DNA from: Dongia_A sp044226685
Lineage (GTDB): Bacteria > Pseudomonadota > Alphaproteobacteria > Dongiales > Dongiaceae
Reading direction: 5' to 3'
Length of the DNA: 19,939 nt
NCBI GenBank assembly: GCA_044226685.1
Contig: JBGAGP010000093.1
Span: 1 to 19,939, forward strand
Each line of letters begins with the position of its first letter. The first letter of the stretch is position 1. The notes under the pieces were generated by a model that was not told the origin of the DNA, made no database searches, and saw only the letters and a list, made by a program, of their open reading frames with translations. A program made the position numbers and the translations under genes. This document shows, in pieces, positions 7,563-13,819 of this stretch.

Positions 7563-8140
7563 GCCGCCGCCCCGTTGCTGGCGCCGAAGGGCGGCCGGGC
7601 CAGGACCCGCTCCAGCATCGGCATGAAGGCGTCGATGGGCAACGTGTCGTAGTCCGGATCGAACGAGCTCTGGTCCCAGCGCTCGCAGAACTGCGCCGTG
7701 CGCTCGAACATCGGATGGCCGCGATAGCGTTCCCGGGCGAAGCGGTCGCCGCCGCAATGGTGGAAGTAGTAGTAGCCCTGGAAAATACCGTGATGCTTGA
7801 CCAGCCAGTGATTGTCCTCGCTGACATAGGGCTGCAGCACGGCGGCGGCGAGGTCTGAATGGTTGTGCGGCGCCACGGTGTCGCCGATGTCGTGCAGCAG
7901 GGCCACGACGACCGTTTCCTCGTCGGCGCCGTCGCGCAGGGCGCGTGTCGCCGTCTGCAGGCTGTGCTGGTAGCGGTCGATGCGATAGCCCAGCGCGTCG
8001 CCCTGGAGGCGGTTCAGCAGGCCAAGGACATTGCCCACCAGCTCTCGGTCGAGTTTCTTGTAGAGCCTGTCCAGCAACTGGTATTCCTCGAAGGTTCCTT
8101 CGGCCATGCTGGTAAAGGCGACGGTTTCGGAGAAGGTCAT
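7559..8140 (-). CDS. HD-domain protein, PhnZ/TmpB/MIOX-like oxygenase candidate
   Basis: This 193-residue cytoplasmic protein carries one HD domain. The visible ligand set is His59 (RYQHSLQTA), His83-Asp84 (ALLHDIGD), His94, His116 or His117 (VKHHG) and Asp156 (CERWDQ). Spacing of the first two histidines (24 residues) and the late RWD aspartate match the layout I recall for PhnZ, TmpB and myo-inositol oxygenase, mixed-valent diiron oxygenases, more than simple HD phosphohydrolases. PhnZ's lid Tyr/Glu pair, as I remember it, is not seen at the equivalent positions. TmpB releases glycine betaine from a phosphonate, which would fit the betaine/sarcosine theme, but that is inference. The gene overlaps the VOC gene by four bases and is divergent from the iron-sulfur gene. 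An ordinary phosphohydrolase remains possible. Confidence 0.8.
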   Translation of the reverse strand: MTFSETVAFTSMAEGTFEEYQLLDRLYKKLDRELVGNVLGLLNRLQGDALGYRIDRYQHSLQTATRALRDGADEETVVVALLHDIGDTVAPHNHSDLAAAVLQPYVSEDNHWLVKHHGIFQGYYYFHHCGGDRFARERYRGHPMFERTAQFCERWDQSSFDPDYDTLPIDAFMPMLERVLARPPFGASNGAAA

Positions 8141-8220
8141 GCCCCTATGCCTCTTTTGGCGGCGCCGCGGCGCCGCATGGACGTCCCGCGGGGCGTCATG
8201 CTAGCGGCGCAGCCCGTCCC

Positions 8221-8274
8221 CCGTCCAGTTGGGCTCTTCCGTCCAGTTGGGCTCTTCCGTCCAGTTGACCTCCG
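8221..8274. repeat. 18-bp tandem repeat, two exact copies plus a decayed third
   Basis: The unit CCGTCCAGTTGGGCTCTT occurs exactly at 8221-8238 and 8239-8256. A third copy at 8257-8274 keeps the first twelve bases and then diverges. The array sits in the divergent spacer between the HD-domain gene and the iron-sulfur gene and ends 3 bp before the latter's ATG. The third copy contains an in-frame TGA (8266-8268) that rules out an upstream start. Confidence 0.9.
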
Positions 8275-8277
8275 GTC

Positions 8278-8988
8278 ATGACTTCGCCAGACATACTCGG
8301 TGACCTGACGGCCCGGCTCGGCCCGCACGGCCTGCTGCTGCGGGGCGGCTTCGCGCTGGTCCAGGAACTGGACCGGGAACTGCTCGACCGGGCGCCCGAG
8401 GGCCGCAGCCTGGTGCTGATCGGCAATGCCGGCTCGGAGATGTGGCGCCGCAGCGCCGCCGCGATCGAGGCAACCGGTGCGCCCAACCCGCTCGACCGGT
8501 GGACGCGAACGGTGATCGAACCGCTGGCCGCCGCGTTCGGCGGAACAGCGCTGTTTCCCTTCGACGGGCCGCCCTACTGGCCGTTCCAGCGCTGGGCGGC
8601 GCGGGCGGAGGGCGTGGCGCCGTCGCCGCTCGGCATCCTGATGCACCCGGAATACGGATTGTGGCACGCCTATCGCGCGGCGATCCTGCTGCCGGCGGCA
8701 CTTGAGTTCGGCGCGCCGAAGGTAAGCCACCCCTGCGATACCTGTCCGGACAAGCCCTGCCTGTCGACCTGTCCGGTCGGCGCCTTTACCGGCGCCGGGT
8801 ATGAGGTGGATCATTGCGTCGCGCATGTCGCGGCGACAAGGTCCAGAACCGGGACTTGCTTTCAGCGCGGTTGCCTGGCACGTCTCGCCTGCCCAATCGG
8901 GGCGGCTTGGCGGTATGCGCCGGACCACGCGCAGTTCCACATGCGGGCCTTCCTGACCGCGCGGCTGGGTGTATTACAGGAAAGTTAA
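8278..8988 (+). CDS. QueG-like iron-sulfur (ferredoxin-type) protein
   Basis: This 236-residue soluble protein resembles a shortened epoxyqueuosine reductase-type protein. The first iron-sulfur motif is Cys153-x2-Cys156-x4-Cys161-x3-Cys165-Pro (CDTCPDKPCLSTCPVGAF). A second cluster is less regular: Cys180, Cys194, Cys199 and Cys205-Pro. The upstream half (PYWPFQRWAARAEGV, GILMHPEYGLWHAYRAAILLP) matches a family often annotated simply as ferredoxin in alphaproteobacteria. QueG itself is about 350 residues, so queuosine synthesis is not claimed. The start is fixed by an in-frame TGA twelve bases upstream. No clear ribosome binding site is seen, because the 18-bp repeat occupies that region. The redox partner is unknown. 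Confidence 0.75.
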   Translation: MTSPDILGDLTARLGPHGLLLRGGFALVQELDRELLDRAPEGRSLVLIGNAGSEMWRRSAAAIEATGAPNPLDRWTRTVIEPLAAAFGGTALFPFDGPPYWPFQRWAARAEGVAPSPLGILMHPEYGLWHAYRAAILLPAALEFGAPKVSHPCDTCPDKPCLSTCPVGAFTGAGYEVDHCVAHVAATRSRTGTCFQRGCLARLACPIGAAWRYAPDHAQFHMRAFLTARLGVLQES

Positions 8989-9019
8989 CCAAGCGGGGCG
9001 TACCGTCATAGTTTGCCGC

Positions 9020-9049
9020 TTGAGGCGGAACGAGTCCGTGGGATATTAA
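9020..9049 (+). promoter_or_regulatory. Candidate promoter for the three-repeat exported protein
   Basis: TTGAGG (9020-9025), 18 bp, then TATTAA (9044-9049) matches the sigma70 hexamers at four of six positions each. It lies in the only AT-richer stretch of the 83-bp gap before the ATG at 9072. Support is by eye only. Confidence 0.25.
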
Positions 9050-9071
9050 GTCGTTATCTTATTTCACTTTC

Positions 9072-9977
9072 ATGGGGTGTGCCGTGCGGTCCTTAACGCG
9101 CGCTGCAATGTTCCTTTTCGCTGTCTGCCTTGCGGCGACGGCGCTCGTGGCCACCGGCAAGGCGGCCTTCGCGGCCGAAGCCGACGTCACCATCAATGCG
9201 GCCATGGGCTTGGACAAGGCGCCGTTGACCGAACCGGTCACCTGGACCGTCAGCAAGCTCGACAAGAACGGCAAGCCGGAGAAGAAGCCGGTCGTTTCCG
9301 AAACCAGCCCGGTCCTGAAAACCAAGCTGAAGGCCGGCCAGTACGTGGTGCTGGCGCAGGCGAAATCGTTCGTCGCCAAGCAGACCATCACGGTCGGCAA
9401 GGAGCCGGTGACCCGCACCATCACGCTGGGCACCGCCTCGGTTTCGATCAAGATGATCACCTCCAAGGGCCGCAAGCCGGTCAAGGACCCGATCCAGTGG
9501 GAATTGCTGACCTATGTGAAGGGACAGCCCAACAAGGGCGAGCGCGTCGACATAGTGACGGCGCCCAGCGCCAGCTTCACGGTACCGGCCGGGGGCTATG
9601 TCATCCGCGCCACCTATAACGGGGTGAAGGCCGACCTGGTGGTGCCGCTGCAGGCCGGGCAGTCCTACGACTACACGCTCAACCTCTACGCCGGCTATGG
9701 CGAGGGTTCCGCCTATAACGGCAAGACCCGGATCAAGCAGGACGTCACCTGGCAGATCGTGCGCGAGAAGCCGAACGAGAAGGGCGAGTACGAGCTGGTC
9801 ACCGAGGTCACCGGCGCCAACCCGAAATTCATGCTCCGCGAAGGCAAGTACCTGCTGATCGCCAGGTTCGGCAAGATGCTGGGCACCGAGAAGCTCAGCG
9901 TTTCCGCCGGCGAGGTGGCGAGCGTGAAGGTGAAGCTGAAGGAAAACCTCGACGCCCCGATGATCGCGGCTGAATAG
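9072..9977 (+). CDS. Exported protein with three internal beta-sandwich-like repeats
   Basis: This 301-residue protein is not recognised by name. It begins with a Sec signal peptide (hydrophobic FLFAVCLAATALVA, likely cleavage after AAFA near residue 34). The mature part consists of three homologous units, about residues 39-120, 121-200 and 201-292. Each starts with a beta strand (VTINAAMG, VSIKMITS, YTLNLYAG), then PVTW/PIQW/DVTW, a charged hairpin (KLDKNGKPEKK, YVKGQPNKGER, EKPNEKGEYE), then a strand ending G-x-Y-V/L (KAGQYVVLAQ, PAGGYVIRAT, REGKYLLIAR). This suggests carboxypeptidase-regulatory or Ig-like folds in the periplasm or at the surface. A GTG at 9084 with GGGG five bases upstream is an alternative start giving MRSLTRAAMF. 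The gene is monocistronic, with a terminator 25 bp after its stop. Confidence 0.75.
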   Translation: MGCAVRSLTRAAMFLFAVCLAATALVATGKAAFAAEADVTINAAMGLDKAPLTEPVTWTVSKLDKNGKPEKKPVVSETSPVLKTKLKAGQYVVLAQAKSFVAKQTITVGKEPVTRTITLGTASVSIKMITSKGRKPVKDPIQWELLTYVKGQPNKGERVDIVTAPSASFTVPAGGYVIRATYNGVKADLVVPLQAGQSYDYTLNLYAGYGEGSAYNGKTRIKQDVTWQIVREKPNEKGEYELVTEVTGANPKFMLREGKYLLIARFGKMLGTEKLSVSAGEVASVKVKLKENLDAPMIAAE

Positions 9978-10001
9978 CCGGCGCATCCGATGGGATTCGG
10001 G

Positions 10002-10025
10002 AAAGGGGGCTGCGGCCCCCTTTTT
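10002..10025 (+). terminator. Rho-independent terminator
   Basis: AAAGGGGGC at 10002-10010 pairs with GCCCCCTTT at 10015-10023 around a four-base loop, followed by TT. The GC-rich stem with a T-run of five is a textbook intrinsic terminator, 25 bp after the stop of the exported-protein gene. Confidence 0.9.
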
Positions 10026-10117
10026 CGTGCCTTTTTCCCGGCTCTGCCAAGGGTTTGCGCCCTGGCGGTGGCACCCGCGTCATCGAAAAAAAGCCGGGTC
10101 CGCCACCCCAAATCTCA

Positions 10118-10147
10118 TTGGCACGCCCTGAAACGGGCTGCTATCGC
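10118..10147 (+). promoter_or_regulatory. Weak candidate promoter for the MttB-family gene
   Basis: TTGGCA (10118-10123), 18 bp, then TATCGC (10142-10147) lies about 37 bp before the ATG. The -35 element matches well and the -10 poorly. The surrounding gap 10026-10183 holds nothing else that I recognise. Confidence 0.2.
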
Positions 10148-10183
10148 ATCCTAGGGATCGCGCATTTCTGAAAGGACCAAAAC

Positions 10184-11710
10184 ATGCAGCGAGAGCAGCG
10201 CCAGCGCCGCGAACGCCGCACTGTCGGTGGCATCAAGCAATTGCCGTGGCGCAACCACCGCAATCCCTACAAGCCGGTCGAGGTCCTGACCGAGGAACAG
10301 CTCGAGCGCGTCCATGACGCCTCCATGCGCATCCTCGAGGAATTCGGCATCGAGTTCCTGGACGATGATTCCCGCGCCTTCGCCGCGAAGCATGGAGCCG
10401 AGCCGGTCGCCGGTACCCAGCGCCTGCGCTTCGACCGCGGCCTGATCCTGGAAAGCATTGCCAAGGCGCCATCGAGTTTCACGCTGCATTCGCGCAATGC
10501 TGAACGCAACCTGACCTTCGGCGGCAACCACGTGAATTTCGGCTCGGTCGCCTCGGCACCCAACGTCTCCGACCTGGATCGTGGCCGCCGTCCCGGCACG
10601 CTGGACGACTACAACAACCTGCTGCGACTGGTGCAAAGCCTCAATGCCGTGCAGTTCATCGGCGGCTATCCGGTCGAGCCGGCCGACATTCCGCCGGCGA
10701 CGCGCCACCTCGACGCCCATTACGGCGCGATCACGCTGACCGACCGCATCTGGCACCCGTACAGCCTGGGGCGCGAGCGCATCCTCGATGCCGTGGACAT
10801 GATCTGCATCGCCCGCGGCATCGACAAGGAACAGCTGAAGCGCGAGCCGAGCCTGTTCTCCATCGTCAACAGCAACTCGCCGCTGCGCCTCGACATCCCG
10901 ATGCTGCGCGGCCTGACCGCGATGGCCGAGCATGGCCAGCCGGTGGTGCTGACACCCTTCACGCTGTCCGGCGCCATGGCGCCCGCGACCATCGCCGGCG
11001 CGCTCGCCCTGCAGAATGCCGAGGCCCTGGCGGGGCTCACCTTCATCCAGATGATCAACCCGGGCTGCCCCTGCGTCTATGGCGGCTTCACCTCGAACGT
11101 CGACATGAAGACCGGGGCGCCGGCCTTCGGCACGCCGGAATACACCCGCGCCGCGATGGCCGGCGGCCAATTGGCGCGGCGCTACAAGCTGCCCTACCGC
11201 TCCAGCAATACCTGCGCCGCCAACGCGGTCGACGCCCAGGCAGCCTATGAATCCGAGATGTCGCTGTGGGGCGCGGTGATGGGCCACGCCAATCTGATCC
11301 TGCACGGCGCCGGTTGGATGGAAGGCGGCCTGGTCGCGTCCTTCGAAAAGATGGTGGTCGATGCCGAGATGATCCAGGGCATGACCGAGTTCATGCGCCC
11401 GCTCGAGATCAACGACGACACGCTGGGCCTGGAGGCGATCAAGGAAGTTGGCCCCGGCGGTCATTTCTTCGGTTCGGCCCACACGCTGGCGAGGTACGAG
11501 ACCGCGTTCTACGCGCCGCTGGTCAGCGACTGGCGCAATTTCGAGACCTGGCGCCTGGCCGGCGCCCACGACGCGGCCCAGCGCGCCAACACGATCTGGA
11601 AACAGCTCCTCGCCGAATACACCCCGCCGCCCATCGACGCCGCGATCGACGATGCGCTGAAGGATTTCGTCGCCCGTCGCAAGGCCGAGGGCGGCGTGTC
11701 GGGGAACTGA
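10184..11710 (+). CDS. MttB-family (COG5598) methyltransferase, non-pyrrolysine
   Basis: This 508-residue protein belongs to the trimethylamine methyltransferase (MttB) superfamily. Family features are EVLTEEQLERVHDASMRILEEFGIEF near the N-terminus, the central TIM-barrel stretch PMLRGLTAMAEHGQPVVLTPFTLSGAMAPAT, and GCPCVYGGFTSNVDMKTGAPAFG. The frame has no internal TAG, so pyrrolysine of archaeal MttB is absent; such members (for example MtgB) demethylate quaternary amines such as glycine betaine, proline betaine or carnitine. Here it could feed dimethylglycine and then sarcosine to the sox cluster, but the substrate is inferred from context. No corrinoid protein is encoded within the window. 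AAAGGA (10171-10176), seven bases before the ATG, is a good ribosome binding site. The N-terminus is unusually Arg/Gln-rich. Confidence 0.88.
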   Translation: MQREQRQRRERRTVGGIKQLPWRNHRNPYKPVEVLTEEQLERVHDASMRILEEFGIEFLDDDSRAFAAKHGAEPVAGTQRLRFDRGLILESIAKAPSSFTLHSRNAERNLTFGGNHVNFGSVASAPNVSDLDRGRRPGTLDDYNNLLRLVQSLNAVQFIGGYPVEPADIPPATRHLDAHYGAITLTDRIWHPYSLGRERILDAVDMICIARGIDKEQLKREPSLFSIVNSNSPLRLDIPMLRGLTAMAEHGQPVVLTPFTLSGAMAPATIAGALALQNAEALAGLTFIQMINPGCPCVYGGFTSNVDMKTGAPAFGTPEYTRAAMAGGQLARRYKLPYRSSNTCAANAVDAQAAYESEMSLWGAVMGHANLILHGAGWMEGGLVASFEKMVVDAEMIQGMTEFMRPLEINDDTLGLEAIKEVGPGGHFFGSAHTLARYETAFYAPLVSDWRNFETWRLAGAHDAAQRANTIWKQLLAEYTPPPIDAAIDDALKDFVARRKAEGGVSGN

Positions 11711-11725
11711 GGTCGCAAACCCAGG

Positions 11726-11815
11726 CGTCATTGCCAGGCTTGACCCGGCAATCCAATTCCATGCCGCGCAATGCGGGTCAGCTTGGATCGCCGGGGCCGT
11801 CGCCCGGCGGTGACG
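11726..11815. repeat. Palindromic intergenic repeat with two hairpins
   Basis: The element starts CGTCA (11726-11730) and ends TGACG (11811-11815). The left arm reads TTGCCAGGCTTGACCCGGCAA, itself a hairpin; the right arm has the perfect 7-bp stem CGCCGGG/CCCGGCG. It matches the widespread alphaproteobacterial CGTCATTGCCGGGCTTGACCCGGCAATCC-type mosaic repeat, here slightly degenerate. It fills the 121-bp gap between the convergent MttB and desaturase genes and could end transcription from both sides, although it lacks a T-run. Confidence 0.75.
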
Positions 11816-11831
11816 GGAACAGAGCGGGCAG

Positions 11832-12791
11832 CTAGGCCGCCTGCTTCTGCAAGGCCTGCGCTTCCAGCGGGTGCTGCATCGGCTCTTTCGGTTTCAGCAG
11901 CCAGTTTGCGAAGACCGTGCCGTAGCCGGGCAGGCGGTAATAGCCGTTTGCCTCGGTGATGCCGGCCTTCTCCAGCGCGTATTGGCGCGGGCGGGCGTGC
12001 CAGACCTGACGCGGATGCCGGTGATGAATCAAATGCAGGTTGTTGTAGAGGTAGATCCAGTTCCAGAACCAGACGGATTCACAGGTCACCGTGCGCTGCT
12101 GCACCGGCCCGGCGGCGCGATGCTCGGCATAGGAGCGCACCAGAGTCAGTGAGGTGCCGGGATAGGCGAAGAAGGCGACATAGGCCCAGAGCGGGATGTC
12201 GCAGACGCCGATCACCCAGTAGAGCACCAGCGTCGCGCCCGGGATGTGCCACATCAAGGGACGCAGACGGTCCCAGCGGCCATCACGGATCGCGATCAGC
12301 TTCTCGCGCCAGGAGAAGAAGCAGAAATAGGCCGGGCCGAACAGGATGCGGCCGCCGAGCGTGCGCATGCGCTCGCGCACCCAGCGGCGCAGCGGCGACA
12401 TGGCGGCGATCTGCGCCGCGGTCAGGTAGTTGGATTCCGGGTCGATCTCCGGATTGGTCAGGTTCTCGTCCTGGTGATGCGTGCGGTGCGTCTGCCGGTA
12501 GCTGAGATAGGGCAGCCAGAGCCAGAGCGGCAGGCCGACGATGCAGGAATTGAGCCCCTCCCATTTCGTCGGGAAGCCATGCGTCGCCTCGTGCTGCAAC
12601 GACCCGTGCAGGCACACGATCACCGTGCCCAGCGGCAGCACCACCCACCACGGCAGCACGTGGTAGCTGAGCGTCACCGCGGCGAAGGCGCCATAGATGC
12701 CGATCGCGAGGAGAAGGGTGGGCCAGTCGATGAAATAGCGGGGGTCGTCCGAAGTGGACGCGGGCAGGGCGCGAGATGGATCGGCGGACAT
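11832..12791 (-). CDS. Membrane fatty acid desaturase family protein
   Basis: This 319-residue integral membrane diiron protein has the three histidine boxes of the desaturase/hydroxylase family: HGSLQHEATHG, HRTHH and HLIHH. Hydrophobic segments include WPTLLLAIGIYGAFAAVTL, WWVVLPLGTVIVCL and IVGLPLWLWLPYL before box 2, and PGATLVLYWVIGV plus IPLWAYVAFFAY between boxes 2 and 3. The expected role is oxygen-dependent desaturation or hydroxylation of an acyl or lipid substrate at the inner membrane; the exact substrate is unknown. The start at 12791 (MSADPSRALP) is preferred over the 69-residue extension to 12998, which would cover the promoter and palindrome and runs into the divergent gene. 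It is convergent with the MttB gene and divergent from the GFA operon. Confidence 0.85.
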   Translation of the reverse strand: MSADPSRALPASTSDDPRYFIDWPTLLLAIGIYGAFAAVTLSYHVLPWWVVLPLGTVIVCLHGSLQHEATHGFPTKWEGLNSCIVGLPLWLWLPYLSYRQTHRTHHQDENLTNPEIDPESNYLTAAQIAAMSPLRRWVRERMRTLGGRILFGPAYFCFFSWREKLIAIRDGRWDRLRPLMWHIPGATLVLYWVIGVCDIPLWAYVAFFAYPGTSLTLVRSYAEHRAAGPVQQRTVTCESVWFWNWIYLYNNLHLIHHRHPRQVWHARPRQYALEKAGITEANGYYRLPGYGTVFANWLLKPKEPMQHPLEAQALQKQAA

Positions 12792-12819
12792 GTGCAGCAG
12801 TGGTCCTGAAACGATGCTA

Positions 12820-12850
12820 CCTGTATATACAAGTACAGGGCCGTCGCCAA
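12820..12850 (-). promoter_or_regulatory. Desaturase promoter overlapped by palindromic operator
   Basis: The inverted repeat CCTGTA-N8-TACAGG spans 12820-12839 and includes the perfect ten-base palindrome TGTATATACA. On the minus strand TTGGCG (12845-12850), 17 bp, TATACA (12822-12827) forms a plausible promoter about 31 bp upstream of the desaturase ATG. A repressor bound to the palindrome would cover the -10. Size and symmetry fit a TetR-type dimer, but the regulator is not in this window. Confidence 0.45.
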
Positions 12851-12962
12851 GATGGGTCGCGCCTTGCGGCCGTCCTGGCCGAAACACGACGCATTTGATC
12901 ACCCTGATGGTTAAGATCCGGGCTATGTATGAGGCGAGAGCGGATTGGATCGGGACGAAGCA

Positions 12963-13808
12963 ATGCTGACCGGACATTGCCTGTGCGGCGCCGTACACTA
13001 CGAGTACCGGGGAAAACCAAGCTCACTCACCATCTGCCATTGCGGCATGTGCCGGCGCTGGCACGGGTCGCTCGGCGCCTATGCCAACGGCGCTAGGTCG
13101 GAATACCGGCTGACCGGCGAGGAGCACATCCGCTGGCACGCATCCTCGCCGGGGGCCGAGCGCGGATTCTGCGGCCGCTGCGGATCGAAGCTGTTCTGGC
13201 GCAGCGGGGCGGGGATGGATGTCGCTGCCGGCACGCTCGACCAGCCGACCGGTCTGTCGGTCACCGCGCATATCTGGGTCGCCCACAAGGGCGACTATTA
13301 CGCGATCGACGACCAGGCGCCGCAATTCGCCGAATCCTCGTCGGAGGACCCCAGGCCGGTTTCCGGCGATCCGCGTCCGCCAATGGCGCGGGACCTGCCG
13401 CACCGCCACGGCCAATGCCTGTGCGGCGCCATCCACCTGCACATCAAGGGACCAATGCGCGACGTCGTGTGGTGCCATTGCGGCCAGTGCCTGCATTGGC
13501 ATGGCCACCCGGGCGGCTACACCGCGAGCCACTGGCAGGACATCGAGATGACCGGCCGCGACGCCCTGGTCTGGTACCAGTCTTCGGACCAGGCCCGGCG
13601 CGGGTTCTGCGGCACCTGCGGCGCCAACCTGTTCTGGGAGGGCGCGCACCGCAAGCACATCTCGATTTCCGCCGGTTGCCTCGACCTGCCGACCGGCCTG
13701 GTGTCGGCGAAGCACATCTTCGTCGAGGACAAGCCCGACTACTACGGTATCGGCGACACTGTGCCGGTGGCGCCAGGGTCGATGGCCGCCAATCCCGTGA
13801 CGTTCTGA
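12963..13808 (+). CDS. Tandem double GFA-domain (CENP-V/GFA family) protein
   Basis: This 281-residue protein contains two complete GFA domains, at about residues 3-120 and 148-270, joined by a Pro/Ser-rich linker. GFA proteins bind zinc through cysteines and include the glutathione-dependent formaldehyde-activating enzyme. Domain 1 has Cys6/Cys8 (HCLCGAV), Cys25/Cys30 (CHCGMC) and Cys70/Cys73 (FCGRCGSK). Domain 2 repeats this: Cys152/Cys154, Cys171/Cys176 and Cys216/Cys219. Both halves also share the DYYxI ending. Usual members have one domain of 120-160 residues, so this is a duplication-fusion. The start at 12963 (MLTGHCLCG) is chosen as the first ATG; a TTG at 12945 is possible. It is the first gene of a four-gene run, with the next gene 11 bp downstream. 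Enzymatic activity on formaldehyde adducts is possible but not shown. Confidence 0.85.
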   Translation: MLTGHCLCGAVHYEYRGKPSSLTICHCGMCRRWHGSLGAYANGARSEYRLTGEEHIRWHASSPGAERGFCGRCGSKLFWRSGAGMDVAAGTLDQPTGLSVTAHIWVAHKGDYYAIDDQAPQFAESSSEDPRPVSGDPRPPMARDLPHRHGQCLCGAIHLHIKGPMRDVVWCHCGQCLHWHGHPGGYTASHWQDIEMTGRDALVWYQSSDQARRGFCGTCGANLFWEGAHRKHISISAGCLDLPTGLVSAKHIFVEDKPDYYGIGDTVPVAPGSMAANPVTF

Positions 13809-13819
13809 GCGCACCGCAG

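Noticed and set aside
8221..8274. CRISPR array
   Set aside because: The 18-bp units are directly adjacent without spacers and number only three; no cas genes are present.
10184..11710. Pyrrolysine-type MttB
   Set aside because: The frame contains no internal TAG codon, so no pyrrolysine is encoded.
10151..11731. 526-residue open frame on the minus strand
   Set aside because: It is antisense to the MttB-family gene and shows only shadow-type composition.
12792..12998. Extended desaturase start overlapping the GFA gene
   Set aside because: It would cover the promoter and palindrome and overlap the divergent GFA start; the histidine boxes and membrane segments need only the shorter form.
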